Source of the DNA: Campanula takesimana
Lineage: Eukaryota > Streptophyta > Magnoliopsida > Asterales > Campanulaceae
Assembly: GCA_026119855.1 (NCBI GenBank)
Contig: JAOWBW010000365.1
Span: 1,081,981-1,145,980 of the forward strand
Direction: 5' to 3'
DNA length: 64,000 nucleotides
Shown here: piece after piece, positions 20,931 to 31,610 of the stretch
Layout of the letters: each line of letters begins with the position of its first letter
How positions within the stretch are numbered: position 1 is the first letter of the stretch
Made by a program: the position numbers and the translations under genes
The notes under the pieces: generated by a model
The model's input: only the letters and a program-made list of their open reading frames with translations
The model's database searches: none
What the model was told of the DNA's origin: nothing

Positions 20931-23452
20931 TGTCGCCCCGACCCGTGGTCCTACTTGGCCCCACGCCCGGGACACGCGAGGAAGACGTCGTAAAGCAACT
21001 CTAAGAATTTTTTTCGAAATATATTTCTTAAAAAGGTTCACACAACCAAAACGTTACCAAAACATGACTTTAAGTCACAAAACCAACTTTCTCAAATGAG
21101 TACTTAGCCACCTGGCTATAACAAACTTTACTTAAAAATTTACAAACCCGAACACCTACTAAAAGATGATACAATAACTGAGTCCACGGGTACACTACCC
21201 TAAAGGTATTACATTTACATAATGTATCCTTTATACACATCACTTCCAAAAGTCTTACCAAAGATCTCTTTAACCAACGTCCTCCCTGTGCTGTGACCTA
21301 TTCCCTGGACTCCTTCTTATCTAAAACGGTAAACAAATAAGGGGTGAGAATAAATCTCAGTAAGTTACTAAAATGCAACTACATTACATGCTAGTATGAT
21401 GATCATAAAGAAACAATATTAACAATTAAGCGTATAACACATAGCACATAACATGAGAGGCTCCCTATCGCCAACCGTCCCATACCGGTGGAAATAACGA
21501 CCAACTCATCATGCAACACATAAGACGGAAATAAACACTCATACGTGGATACTGAGCCAAGTTCTCAAACCAAACAATAGCCATCTGAGAGGCATCAACT
21601 GAGCAGCATCGAAGAGCTGAAACGGGTTCCGGAACCAAACAACAACAACAACACGGGGGGAAAATGACACAAAGTCATAACCCAAAGTGCCCAACTTTGG
21701 CCTAAGGAAGGGGTTTAAAAAATGGGAAACCAATGATAGGAGCCTTATAATGTACTTGGCTCGGAGACCATTATAATCCCTATCACTGCCCAACACACAC
21801 AAAAGTACCAGCTGGACTTTACACGCAAGCACCAAATAGAAATACTTGCTTAAACAACAATCATGGACAATGATTCCAATGTAGGGAACCATGCCAAACA
21901 CATCAAGAAGATGAATTATTCAACACATCACAAAGTGCTCAACAATGTTCACATAATCAATCACTAACATTTCACACACTTGTGTCCAAAGGAACCAATT
22001 CTACCACTTTAGTGATCCACAACAATCATCTAACTACTTTAGGACACTACCCAAAAACTAGACCAAGATTGACCTTTAAATCCCTTGGATTGAAACTCCA
22101 AACTTTTTCAGACAACTGGGCGGTCGCCCAAACTGGGCTGTGCGGCCGCCCAAAGTGCCCTATTCCAAGAAGAAAAACCTTCAGATAGATGTGCGGCCGC
22201 ACGCCCAATTTTGGGCAGCCGCCCACATCACCTGGCAGACCAAAACTTTTACCAAAATTCACTCATTTCCTTTACAACCCAAAATTACCAATACTTGCAA
22301 CCCCTAAACTTTGCAACTTTCATCAAAGCTAAAAACTCAGCCTAAGAACAATACTAACACCAACTTCTATAGCATTCACAACAATAACAAGCTAGGTAAC
22401 AAGTTCTTACTACTCCTTATGTCCCAAAATTACAAATATAATTAAAACATACCAACACATTATTTCACAACCTACTAGACATATATAACATGTTTATATC
22501 CATTTTATTAGGTACAACAACATTACCATACTTTCCCCGTCCCATAAGTAATAGTATAATTTTATAATACATTTATTTAACATTTAACTAAAGATATTAT
22601 TTTACCGTCCACAAGTAGAGTATAATATATAAAGCATATCTAATGTTGCATCCTCTCATACTCCCCCAAAACCAAAACTACTATACCAATTTCCCACAAA
22701 TAACAAGTCTATAACCAGTTTTACTACTCCCTCCGTCCCACAATTTCAAGTATAAATAAAAGTTATTACTACTCCCTCCGTCCCAAAATTACAAGTATAT
22801 AAAAAGTTATTACTACTCCCTCCGTCCCAAAATTACAAGTATATAAAAATATACCCAAAACATTATTTTATAACATATAAAGCATATATAGCATACTTAT
22901 GACCATTTTAACATTTAAAGGGGGGATTAGTAACTTACCTATTTTTCGGAAAAGTTGTCAAGAAAAATAATATTGATCGGTAGATATGATCTATTCACTC
23001 CCTGAACATTTATATATTTTTAGATTTGGAAATGGAGTAGTAAATTAAAAGAAATAAAATGAGCAAGAATCAAACTCTACCTTAGCCAACAATGGAGTTC
23101 TTCAAGGAAAATGATTTGGGAAGTAAAATGGTGAGTGACTACGCAGGGGAGGGAGAGGTGATAAAGATGGGTTTTGTGCAAATTTCAATTTTACAGTTAA
23201 GCCCCTCCACTTCCACTTTTAACACCTAAACCCTCAACTACACTTTCAATAGAGCCCTTATGGTTCCACTAACAACTTAACTCCCCTAATAAACTTTACT
23301 ACTAACACTTTAAGTAACACAAATAATCATATAAGATGTGCAAATTATGAAATATGATGCAACACATAAAATGCACACATAATTTTAAATTAAAATTCTC
23401 AAAAATATAAAATAATTATAAAATAAATAAAACGGATTTTGGGGTCGTTACA
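20931..23452 (-). repeat. 5' LTR of the gypsy element
   Basis: Copy of the LTR at 15504-18038. The roughly 25 differences noticed are all 1-2 base insertions or deletions (for example GTCGCGCC versus GTCGCC at the end, CACTTCCCAAAAG versus CACTTCCAAAAG), with no base substitution found in the parts compared by eye. It contains the dyads at 22118, 22140, 22191 and 22213. Confidence 0.9.
22118..22224. repeat. Two pairs of GC-rich 12 bp dyads (5' LTR copy)
   Basis: Same motifs and exactly the same spacing (22, 51, 22 bp) as at 16700-16806, despite indels elsewhere in the LTR. Confidence 0.85.
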
Positions 23453-23672
23453 GTATATGTCCAACCTTTATTTGCACGGAGATTAATAAGTGGTGGAAGT
23501 GACATAAGTGTAGTGGGTATGAAAAGTAAACTAAGAGAGAGAGTGAGTGAGAGAAATAGTAAGTTGATTGGTGAGTATAAAAGTAAAGTATGAGAGAGAA
23601 TGAGTGAGAGGTATAGTAAAGATTCTTTGTCATTTTTTGAAATAGACATATACTCTCTGGGACAGAGAGAGT
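23453..23672. mobile_element. Stowaway-like MITE, right piece (split by gypsy element)
   Basis: Begins with the duplicated target GTATA and ends CATATACTCTCTGGGACAGA then GAGAGTA, the inverse of the left piece at 15476. ORFs on the minus strand here are MITE noise. Confidence 0.75.
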
Positions 23673-23887
23673 ACTCTCTACCAGAAAGAATAATCATTTT
23701 TAGGAAAATTTTGTTTCAAAATGAAAGACTTTCTTTTAAAAAATTATCATTAAATATTTTTTTCACTATTCATTATATACTTTAAAACTAAAAGTTTTGA
23801 AAGAAGATAACAAAAGATTTTCATACATCTTTGTTACTAAAATTAACAAAAGTTGAAGTTTGTAAATTTTCTCCAAATTAAAACGAA

Positions 23888-24130
23888 TACTCACTCTGTC
23901 TTTGTAGTCTGTTCACTTTTGGTCAAACAGGAGTAAACTTTGACCAAACATTTAACGCCAATATAATCATCCTAATAAAATTCTAAAAATTGTAATTGAT
24001 AAATAATCATTTAATTTATCGACAATAATTTTTAAAATTTCATTTGGATTGTTAGATTGATATTAAATGTTTGGTCAAATTTTACTCCCGTTGACCAAAA
24101 GTGAACAGACTAAAAAGACAGATGGAGTAT
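23888..24130. mobile_element. MITE, 'TTGACCAAA' subfamily
   Basis: Termini CTCACTCTGTCTTTGTAGTC and GACTAAAAAGACAGATGGAG are inverted. The arms continue through GTTCACTTTTGGTCAAACAG and its inverse. Confidence 0.7.
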
Positions 24131-24157
24131 TCATTTTGAGAGAAAAAGTAAAAATAT

Positions 24158-24383
24158 TACTCCCGGACTAAGGTTCTTAGTTTGACTTTACACGGAGATT
24201 AAGAAAAAGTAAATGTTTTTTAGTATGAAAAGTAAAGTAGGAAAAAGAAATTGAGTGGAAAGTTTTTGTTGTGAGAATGACAAGTAAGTCCCATTGTCCA
24301 TTTTAAGTAATAAAGCAACTAAAAACCTTAGTCTGGGACAAACAAAAAGGAAAGTAAAAACATTAGTATGGGACGGAGGAAGT
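24158..24383. mobile_element. Stowaway-like MITE
   Basis: Starts CTCCCGGACTAAGGTTCTTA and ends ATTAGTATGGGACGGAGGAA. The inner arm GGTTCTTAGTTTGAC is only partly matched on the right side. Confidence 0.6.
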
Positions 24384-24757
24384 ACATTATTCCCTTTATC
24401 CAGTAAGTGTCATTTTTTTGGAACATTTTCAAAGAGAGTTACAATTTTACTTCAATTGTAATTTGGTTACTCACTTTTTCTCAAATTTACAATGTTAATC
24501 TTGTATTTTTAATTCCGCTAATTGGTATACCACTTTGTCATTTCGCTGCATTTCTACTACAAAAATAATTGAGTGTTAGTTTTCTAACATATTTTATGTC
24601 ATGTGACTAGCACATGACCTTTTAAAGGGAGTTTTAATATGTTTTTTGGAGCTACACATATCCTATTGATATGATTCTTTTTTATAATTGAATTTCATAT
24701 ATAAATCTACAACATATATTTTTTTGGCAAATATTTTAGGTTACAGGATTATTTTAT

Positions 24758-25034
24758 ACTCCCTCCGTCCCAGAATAAGAGTCCTACTTTCCATTTTGGT
24801 ACGTCCCAGAGTAAGAGTCCTATTCCTAAAATGGCAAATAATCTTTACTATTCACCCCACTCATTCTCTCTCATATTTTACTTTTATACTTACAACACTA
24901 ATCAATTCACTATTCTCTCCCACTCATTCTCTCTCCTACTTTACTTTTACACTCACAACATTTACATCACTTCCAATACTTATTAATAAGCGTGTAAATG
25001 AAGGGTAAGACTCTTACTCGGTGACGGAGGGAGT
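24758..25034. mobile_element. Stowaway-like MITE
   Basis: Termini CTCCCTCCGTCCCAGAATAA and TTACTCGGTGACGGAGGGAG. A second near-terminus (ACGTCCCAGAGTAAGAGTCC) follows the left end, so the end was partly duplicated. Confidence 0.8.
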
Positions 25035-25368
25035 ATTAAATTTTGATATTTAATATTAAAAATAGAAAACACGTGAAAAAATAATCTAAAAAATATATTT
25101 TAACCCCAAATATGTTTTATATGAAGTAAATTCTATATGTGGATTATCAGTTCATGAAAATATTTGATAAGAAAAAAAGGGAGAGGAAGAGGAGGATGAA
25201 CTGGGGTAAGGGTGTATGTGGAAGGGGTGATGCGGGAAGGTGACGGAGCGGTGGAGGAAAGTATAAGAGAGGAAACAAGGTATATCACGGCGGAAAGTAG
25301 TAGTTTTCAGATTATTTTTTCATGTTATCTATTCTTTAAATATTTTCATTTATTTAAATTATAAATTA

Positions 25369-25585
25369 ATACTCCCTCCGCCCCAGAAAGATAGTCCACA
25401 TTTTTTCGTTGTTACTACGAGGGAACTTTGAGCAGTTATAAATGAGACTCTCAATTTAACTGTGCGAGTATGACAAATAGAGATTAAATTAAAAGAAAAA
25501 AAAAATCAAAAATTGACATATTAGGAAAGAAGACTTACTAATGATATACCAAAAAATGGGTATAAATTGTCATGAAATTGAGGGA
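25369..25585. mobile_element. MITE left end, truncated
   Basis: CTCCCTCCGCCCCAGAAAGA is a Stowaway-type terminus. No inverse end was found before or after the adjacent MULE. Confidence 0.35.
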
Positions 25586-25594
25586 ATATTTTTA

Positions 25595-26662
25595 GGGTTA
25601 ATCTCACTTTACTACCCCCAAAGTTCACATGTTATATCATTTGGGGGCTCCGGGCTTGTAGTTTTATTTTTCTCGTTTTAAGGCCTATACTTTCATTTTG
25701 TATCAAAATAGGGCCCATATAAGAATTCTGTCAAATTTTAAACGAAAAGTTCACATGTGTTATTCAACACCTATTTCTCTCACTCTCTCTCTCTTTTTTT
25801 TTTTTTTTTTTTTTTTGTCTTTTCGCATTTATGAGTCCACTCAACGCCCCATGTCAAACACAAAGTTCATCACTTCTCTTTCTTCTTCACTCAACAACAA
25901 AAACCTTCCAAGAGAAAAACAAAATTTGACAAAATTCACGCCCATCAAAATTGTCCTCTTTATCGATCACTGATCAAGAACCAATATTATAACAAATTAC
26001 AAATTCATTCATACTTGCTTAGCCATACACATTATGTGATTGCATAAGTTAACGATATTGTTCTTTTAATACATTTAAATGGAAATTCATCTGAAAGCAC
26101 TAGTAGTAAAAAAAAGAATGAAGGTACATTTAAGTTTGCTCTTCAACAAAGGTAAATGTTACAGTTGCAGATAAATTAAAATGAGCATCTTGAGAAAAAA
26201 AGAGGATAAGTTTTTATCATCCTAACATTCATTGAAATTTTAATATGTTTTTTTTTTTTTTTGGGTGGGTTTTTGTAGTTGAGAAAAAAAAAAAAATGAG
26301 AGAGAAGGATGAAATACATTTTGATAAGTGTGGCAAGTGAAACGTGAATATTAAAAGTTTAAAAATTGAGAAAGAAGAATCTCCGATATTTGTGCAGTAT
26401 GTGCCACGTTTTTTTTTTTATCATTGTGAATGCAATTGATTTTGTTGTTTGCTCAAAAAAATAAAAAATAAAAAATAAAACAAGGTGAAATACGTGTTGG
26501 TTAACACATGTCAGCTTTCCATTTAAAATCTAACAAAAAACTTGTATGGGTCCTGGATTGATACAAAAATGGTAGTCTAGGCCCTAAAGTGAGAAAAATA
26601 AAACCATAGGCCTCCAAATGATACAATAGGTAAACTTTGGGGTAGTAAAATGAAATTAACCC
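25595..26662. mobile_element. MULE-type element with about 170 bp terminal inverted repeats
   Basis: Perfect 9 bp direct repeats ATATTTTTA flank it (25586-25594 and 26663-26671). The ends are GGGTTAATCTCACTTTACTA and, inverted from the right, GGGTTAATTTCATTTTACTA. Similarity of the arms continues for about 170 bp (ATATCATTTGGGGGCTCC / GTATCATTTGGAGGCCTA, then the GGGCCCATA / GGACCCATA block and ACATGTGTTA). The 9 bp duplication and long arms fit Mutator-like elements. The middle is AT-rich with homopolymers and no transposase; the 91-codon ORF at the left is not a gene. Confidence 0.8.
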
Positions 26663-26671
26663 ATATTTTTA

Positions 26672-27041
26672 TTAGCAAGAAAGTGGAATCAAATTATAAA
26701 CTAATTAGACAACTATTTCTAATTATATGCTAATTACAAATCTAGCTACCTCAAATACTTGACTGTTCATTTTAATTATGTCTTAAACAGACTCATTCGA
26801 GTGTGTGAGTGTCATAGTTTCAGAAAATATGCTTTATTTGTTTTACATTGTTTGTGACAATGATAAAATAAAAAATAAAAAAAATTATTTATTTAGTTTT
26901 TGAAAGGAACTATTTATTTATTTAAAGATGCAACATCAATTTTTCAACGCACCAAAACTCACTTATTACTATGGCATGAAAAGAAAAATTAATTAATTTA
27001 AGTATTAGATCCAGGTTAATTTACATTTTTCATGAAACATC
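26672..27041. other. Intergenic, no recognised feature
   Basis: AT-rich sequence between the MULE and the copia insertion. No gene is seen. Confidence 0.5.
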
Positions 27042-27046
27042 TGAAC

Positions 27047-27239
27047 TGTTAAGAATCATTAGTTATTCATAATATTATCTTGTAAATATTTAGTTAGTTT
27101 AGTTTATTTAAATTTTGAATTTCAAATGTTTGTAGTAGTTACAAGATCATGTAAATCTTAGAGATAGCCTACATCTCCAGACTTGTATATAAATACATTA
27201 TCATCAATAATAATATTTATCTTTTGCTCATTTCTTTCA
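27047..27239 (+). repeat. 5' LTR of copia element
   Basis: Starts TGTTAAGAATCATTAG and ends TTTCTTTCA. A TATA-like TGTATATAAATAC at 27184-27196 is the probable promoter and lies about 45 bp from the LTR end. Confidence 0.95.
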
Positions 27240-27252
27240 TGGTAACCAGAGC
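27240..27252 (+). promoter_or_regulatory. Primer-binding site
   Basis: TGGTAACCAGAGC follows the 5' LTR directly. It is the initiator-Met type site (usual form TGGTATCAGAGC) with a small change in the middle. Confidence 0.75.
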
Positions 27253-27800
27253 TAATCCGATTCAACCCTAGCCCTACCCCTAAAAATTCCGCCACCACCA
27301 CCCTTCCGCCGCCTCCTTCCCTTTCAAAAATTCCGGCCATCCCCCCTCCAAATGGCTGAATCTGGCACCACCTCCTTCTTCTCCAATCCCTCAGATCCAA
27401 ACAATCCTCTCATTCTTGTTAACCTCTCTCATTGCAAAACATTAACCCCTCTCTCTTACCTTGCATGGGCCTCTCAAATCACATCCATCCTCTTTGGCTT
27501 GGATCTCCTCAAGTATGTTGATGGAACCTATCCTATCCCACCCGAAACCATCACTACCGACAACAAAGAAACCAAAAACCCTGCTCATATACTTGGCAAA
27601 GGCAAGATCGCCTCCTCCTGGGTGCTCTCCTTGGAACCCTAGATGCCTCAGTTGCCCCTCTAGTCTATCAAGCCAAAACCTCCCATGAAGCATGGACTGT
27701 GCTCAAAACCACTTACGCAAACCCATCCCGTGGTCACATACTTCAAGTCTAAGATCACCTTGCCTCCATTACCAAATCCACCCTCTCCGTCACTGACTAC

Positions 27801-28709
27801 ATGCACTCTATTAAGGCATGTACCAACAAACTTGCCATTCTTGGTAAACCAATGGACCAAGAAGATATCATTTCCAAAATTCTCCAAGGACTTGACTATG
27901 AATCTTACAAGTCAGTCATTGACTCCGTCCGAGCCCGTGACAACCCCATCTCTTTTGAAGCTCTCCACGAAAAACTCATTCATCATGAGCTTACCCTTAA
28001 ACACCACAATCCCTCTCCCCCATCACCTATGTCGGCCCACCTTGTTCACTCACATCACCGTGGAAACTCCTCTCGTTCCCCCAATCCCTCCCTTCACCCC
28101 ACTCCACCCCACCCTCCTAGCCAAAATTCGCATAATCCTCCCTCAAACACTTTCAAAGGCAAGTGCCAATATTGTCGGTATGTTGGCCATGTTATTTCCC
28201 AGTGCCGTCAATTCAGCCGTGATTACCCTAACGTCAATTTTCCCCCTCCTCCTCCCTCCAATTGCAACCTCGCCGTCCCAACCCTAATCCTCCCCAAGCT
28301 CACACCGCCACTGTACCCATCAATACCCCCACCCTCTTGGCTCATGGATAGTGGTGCCACCAACCATATCACCAATGACCTATCCAACCTCTCCTTACAT
28401 CACCCTTACGATGGCAGCGATGATGTTATTATTGGAGATGGTTCTTCCCTCCCCATTTCCAACATAGGTTCTTTCTCAATTCCGCTCTCTCACTCATCTA
28501 TTGTTTTCAATAATGTCTTACATGTCCCTCGTATTTTTCAAAACATTCTTTCTATTTCTCAATTTTGTAAGATAATAATGCCACTATTGAGTTCTCACAT
28601 TCTTCTTTTCTTGTCAAGGCTCTCTCCACCAACCAAATTCTCCTTCGAGGCAAGCTTGAAAATGGTGTCTATTTCTGGACTCCGCACTCTCCTCAAGCTC
28701 ATGTCGTGA
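27801..28709 (+). CDS. Copia gag C-terminus and protease (fragment ORF)
   Basis: This 302-codon frame holds the second half of gag (GLDYESYKSVIDSVRARDNP), a CCHC zinc knuckle (CQYCRYVGHVISQC, residues about 118-131) that binds RNA, and the protease active site (WLMDSGATNHITND, residues about 179-192) with the catalytic Asp in DSG. After NILSISQFCK the frame is lost and the last 50 residues are out-of-frame. The ATG at 27801 is simply the first after an upstream stop, not a true start. Confidence 0.8.
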   Translation: MHSIKACTNKLAILGKPMDQEDIISKILQGLDYESYKSVIDSVRARDNPISFEALHEKLIHHELTLKHHNPSPPSPMSAHLVHSHHRGNSSRSPNPSLHPTPPHPPSQNSHNPPSNTFKGKCQYCRYVGHVISQCRQFSRDYPNVNFPPPPPSNCNLAVPTLILPKLTPPLYPSIPPPSWLMDSGATNHITNDLSNLSLHHPYDGSDDVIIGDGSSLPISNIGSFSIPLSHSSIVFNNVLHVPRIFQNILSISQFCKIIMPLLSSHILLFLSRLSPPTKFSFEASLKMVSISGLRTLLKLMS

Positions 28710-29630
28710 CTACCTCCGCTTCTCAATCATGGCATCACAAACTAGGACATCCCGCTCCCCCTATTATTTCCCTTTTGAATAAACAGTTTTCGTTATCAAT
28801 TCCTGTTAATTCTATTCCAATTGTAATTCTTGCAAAATCAATAAAAGTCATAAACTTCCGTTTGCTACATCTACTCTTATCTCTCATGCACCTCTCGATA
28901 TAATCTTCTCTGATGTATGGACCTCCCCTATCTACTCTTATGATCACTACAAATACTATGTTATATTTGTTGATCACTACACCAAATATACGTGGCTTTA
29001 TCCCCTCAAACAAAATCTGACACTTTTGCCACATTTCATCGTTTCAAAAATCTTGTCGAAAAATATTTTTCCCGCCCCATTCGTCAATTCTTCTCTGACA
29101 ATGGTGGTGAATATCTAAAACTAACCCCCTCTCTTCTACAAAATGGTATTTCTTATCTTACATCTCCCCCTCATACACCTGAACACAATGGATTTGCCGA
29201 ACGCCGTCATCGACACATCGTTGAGACTGGCCTCACTCTTCTCTCTCAATCTCAACTCCCACTCTCCTTCTGGCCTCATTCTCTCACCACCGCTACATAC
29301 CTTATCAACCGTATGCGCACTCCTACTCTCAACAATGAATCTCCATTCTTCCGCCTATTCCAAACACAACCCAACTACAGCAAACTTCGTTCCTTTGGAT
29401 GTCTTTGTTATCCATGGCTTCGTCCCTACTCTCCTCATAAACTTGCCCCAAAATCATCTCCTTGCATTTTTGTCGGTTACTCACCATCTCAAAGTGCTTA
29501 TCACTGTCTTGATCCCACTATCAATCGTCTTTACACCTCTCGTCATGTTCAATTTGTGGAATCCGTTTTTCCCTATCCCTCTCTCACTAACACCACCATC
29601 TCTCCTCTCCCAGTCTCTACCTCCCAATGA
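28706..29630 (+). CDS. Copia integrase (two overlapping frame fragments)
   Basis: The zinc-binding N-terminus begins in one frame (SWHHKLGHP, from 28727) and, after a probable one-base loss near 28818, continues in another with CNSCKINKSHKLPF. The open frame annotated from 28992 to 29630 carries the rest of the core. Catalytic residues are visible as D in SDVWTSP (about 28912), D in FFSDNGGEY (about 29093) and E in HNGFAERRHRHIVETG (about 29200). The GCLCYPWLRPYSPHKLAPKS block after it is typical of copia integrase C-terminal regions. The enzyme would insert element cDNA into the genome. Confidence 0.85.
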
Positions 29631-30109
29631 TGTACATTCTCCCTACCTATTCTTCACCTATCCAATCTCACTCCCACTACTACACCACCTACTTCCCAAA
29701 CCCCTTCCGAAACTTCCCAGCCACACATAGATCCGGCCGGACCTCCCCTATCACCCACCCGGACTACTTCTCAATGTCCGACCGAACCCTCAGCCACACC
29801 CGCCCGGACCATCTCTCAAAGTCCGACCGCACCTCCAGTCTCACCCGCCCGGACCCCCTATCCCAGACCAGACCCTTATCCCCATCCGGACAATATCCAC
29901 CTGACCTTCCCTCCACCTCTCCTTCTACTCAACCACCAGCACAAGCATTACCAAATGTTCCTCAACGCTCCATTGTCACTCGCCTCACTAACAATATAAT
30001 CAAACCAAACCCCAAATACGCCCAACTAGCATCCCTATCCTCCCCTACATCCCTCCCTACTACCACTAAACAAGCTTTATCTACCCCCATTGGCATAAAG
30101 CAATGCTAG
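29631..30109 (+). CDS. Copia integrase-RT linker fragment
   Basis: A Pro/Ser/Thr-rich, variable linker with imperfect repeats (SDRTLSHTRPDH, SDRTSSLTRPDP). It becomes conserved only near the end (TNNIIKPNPKYAQLASL), the segment just before reverse transcriptase. The frame is lost near 30087 before the RT begins. Function is structural at most. Confidence 0.6.
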
Positions 30110-30182
30110 ATGAGTATAACGCCCTTTTCCGAACTAATACCTGGACCCTTGTCCCCTCCTATGAGGCACCAAACATTGTTGG

Positions 30183-31610
30183 GTGCAAATGGGTCTTTCG
30201 CATCAAATACAACCCCATAACACAATCCACAAATACAAAGCTCGACTAGTTGCCAAAGGATTCCACCAACGCCCGGGCCTTGACTATTCCGACACATTTA
30301 GCCCCGTGGTCAAACCCGTTACCATTAGACTCATACTTTCCTTAGCCATCTCTCACGGTTGGTCTCTACGCCAACTTGACATCAACAACGCCTTTCTTCA
30401 AGGTAACTTGTCAGAAACTGTCTTTATGGCTCAACCACCGGGATTTGAAAGCTCCACTCAACCGTCTCATGTCTGTCGTCTTTCCAAAGCAATATATGGC
30501 CTCAAACAGGCTCCCCGTGCCTGGTACACTGCTCTCAAATCCTTTCTTCTTACTTTTGGGTTCACTACATCTCTCTCTGATTCATCTTTATTTCTCTACA
30601 ACCACAACTCCCACCGTCTTCTTCTTCTTGTTTATGTTGATGACATTATTGTCACCGGCCCCTCAGTCTCATTTCTTCAGTCCTTCATTGACAGTCTCGC
30701 CAATCGCTTCTCCCTCAAAGACCTTGGACCACTTTCCTTCTTTCTTGGCATTGAGGTCACACCAAACCCCCATGGTCTTCTTCTCACCCAATCCAAATAT
30801 ATCACTGATATTCTCACCCGTCACAACATGCTCTATTCTAAACCTTCTCCCACCCCCATGGCCACCTATCCGCCCCTCTCGGCCACTCCCCGAACCCCTA
30901 TTTACAACCCTTCTGAATATCGTGCTCTTGTTGGTAGTCTTCAATATTTATCACTCACTCGCCCCGACATAGCCTTTTGTGTCAATAAACTCGCTCAGTT
31001 TCTTCATCATCCTCAAGAATCTCACTGGACTACCCTTAAACGCCTTCTCCGCTATCTTCATGGAACCATTCATATGGGTCTCCAATTGTTTCACCAATCA
31101 CCTTCTTCCCTTCATGCATTCTGTGATGCCGACTGGGCTGGTGATAAGGATGACTTTATCTCTACCACCGGTTTCTTGGTATATCTAGGTCGCAACCCCA
31201 TCTCTTGGTCATCCAAGAAACAACGGGCCATTGCTCGTTCTTCTACCGAAGCAGAATTTCGAGCCATTGCCGCCACCACCGCTGAAGTTCTCTGGATCAC
31301 CAACCTCCTATCCGAACTTCAAATCACCTTTTCCTCTCCACCGGTCATCTATTGTGATAACCTCGGGGCCACCACATACTCGGCCAATCCTGTTTTTCAT
31401 TCTCGAATGAAACACCTTGCCTTGGCATTTCATTTTGTGCGCGAACAAGTTCAGCTCGGTCTCCTCCGAGTTCAACACATCTCTGGCACTGACCAACTTG
31501 CCGATGCTCTCACAAAACCCCTGCCCCGTACCCGGTTCACATCATTGGTTTCCAAGATCGGACTTACTCTCGGACCGTCCGTCTTGCGGGAGCGTGTTAA
31601 GAATCATTAG
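30183..31610 (+). CDS. Copia reverse transcriptase-RNase H
   Basis: Intact 475-codon ORF covering nearly all of RT and RNase H. RT motifs: DTFSPVVKPVTIRL (residues about 37-50), QLDINNAFLQG (about 64-74), SKAIYGLKQAPRAWY (about 101-115) and the catalytic YVDD (151-154). RNase H motifs: FCDADWAGD (about 313-321), SSTEAEFRA (about 353-361), YCDN (about 390-393) and ADALTKPL (about 440-447). The first 12 residues are out-of-frame because of a shift near 30215. The stop codon lies 13-16 bp inside the 3' LTR, so coding sequence overlaps the LTR. Confidence 0.95.
   Translation: MQMGLSHQIQPHNTIHKYKARLVAKGFHQRPGLDYSDTFSPVVKPVTIRLILSLAISHGWSLRQLDINNAFLQGNLSETVFMAQPPGFESSTQPSHVCRLSKAIYGLKQAPRAWYTALKSFLLTFGFTTSLSDSSLFLYNHNSHRLLLLVYVDDIIVTGPSVSFLQSFIDSLANRFSLKDLGPLSFFLGIEVTPNPHGLLLTQSKYITDILTRHNMLYSKPSPTPMATYPPLSATPRTPIYNPSEYRALVGSLQYLSLTRPDIAFCVNKLAQFLHHPQESHWTTLKRLLRYLHGTIHMGLQLFHQSPSSLHAFCDADWAGDKDDFISTTGFLVYLGRNPISWSSKKQRAIARSSTEAEFRAIAATTAEVLWITNLLSELQITFSSPPVIYCDNLGATTYSANPVFHSRMKHLALAFHFVREQVQLGLLRVQHISGTDQLADALTKPLPRTRFTSLVSKIGLTLGPSVLRERVKNH

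Larger units (their letters stand above)
15504..23452 (-). mobile_element. Non-autonomous Ty3/gypsy LTR retrotransposon
   Basis: A complete element on the minus strand flanked by the 5 bp duplication GTATA (15499-15503 and 23453-23457). The LTRs are 2535 and 2522 bp, start TGTAACGACC and end GACA in element sense. The primer-binding site (TGGTATCAGAGC) and purine tract (AAGGGGGAGTGAG) are both in place. The internal region is only about 2.9 kb: a short gag with two zinc knuckles, a frameshifted protease start, and then decayed integrase-like sequence. The near-identical LTRs imply recent movement, although the element can hardly encode its own enzymes, so mobilisation by a relative is inferred. 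LTR ends, size and gag type suggest a Tekay/Del-like chromovirus derivative. Confidence 0.88.
27352..31610 (+). pseudogene. Copia gag-pol polyprotein, frame-broken
   Basis: Translation starts MAESGTTSFF and reads the copia gag N-terminus for 80 codons. The homologous reading then shifts near 27588 (frame 1 to 3), meets a TAA near 27742, shifts near 28568 after SISQFCK, near 28818, somewhere in the linker about 29600, near 30087 in a C-run, and near 30215. Between shifts every domain is well kept, with strong motifs and no scattered stops. That pattern fits either recent single-base errors or sequencing indels more than long decay. The unit as a whole would normally be one long ORF of roughly 1,400 codons. 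Confidence 0.9.

Noticed and set aside
21539..21901. 120-codon minus-strand ORF
   Set aside because: Entirely within an LTR; the equivalent in the other LTR is split into smaller ORFs by single-base indels. It resembles no known protein.
27685..28287. 200-codon Pro/Thr/Ser-rich ORF overlapping copia gag
   Set aside because: Another frame over the gag region. The real gag zinc knuckle and protease are in the 27801-28709 frame.
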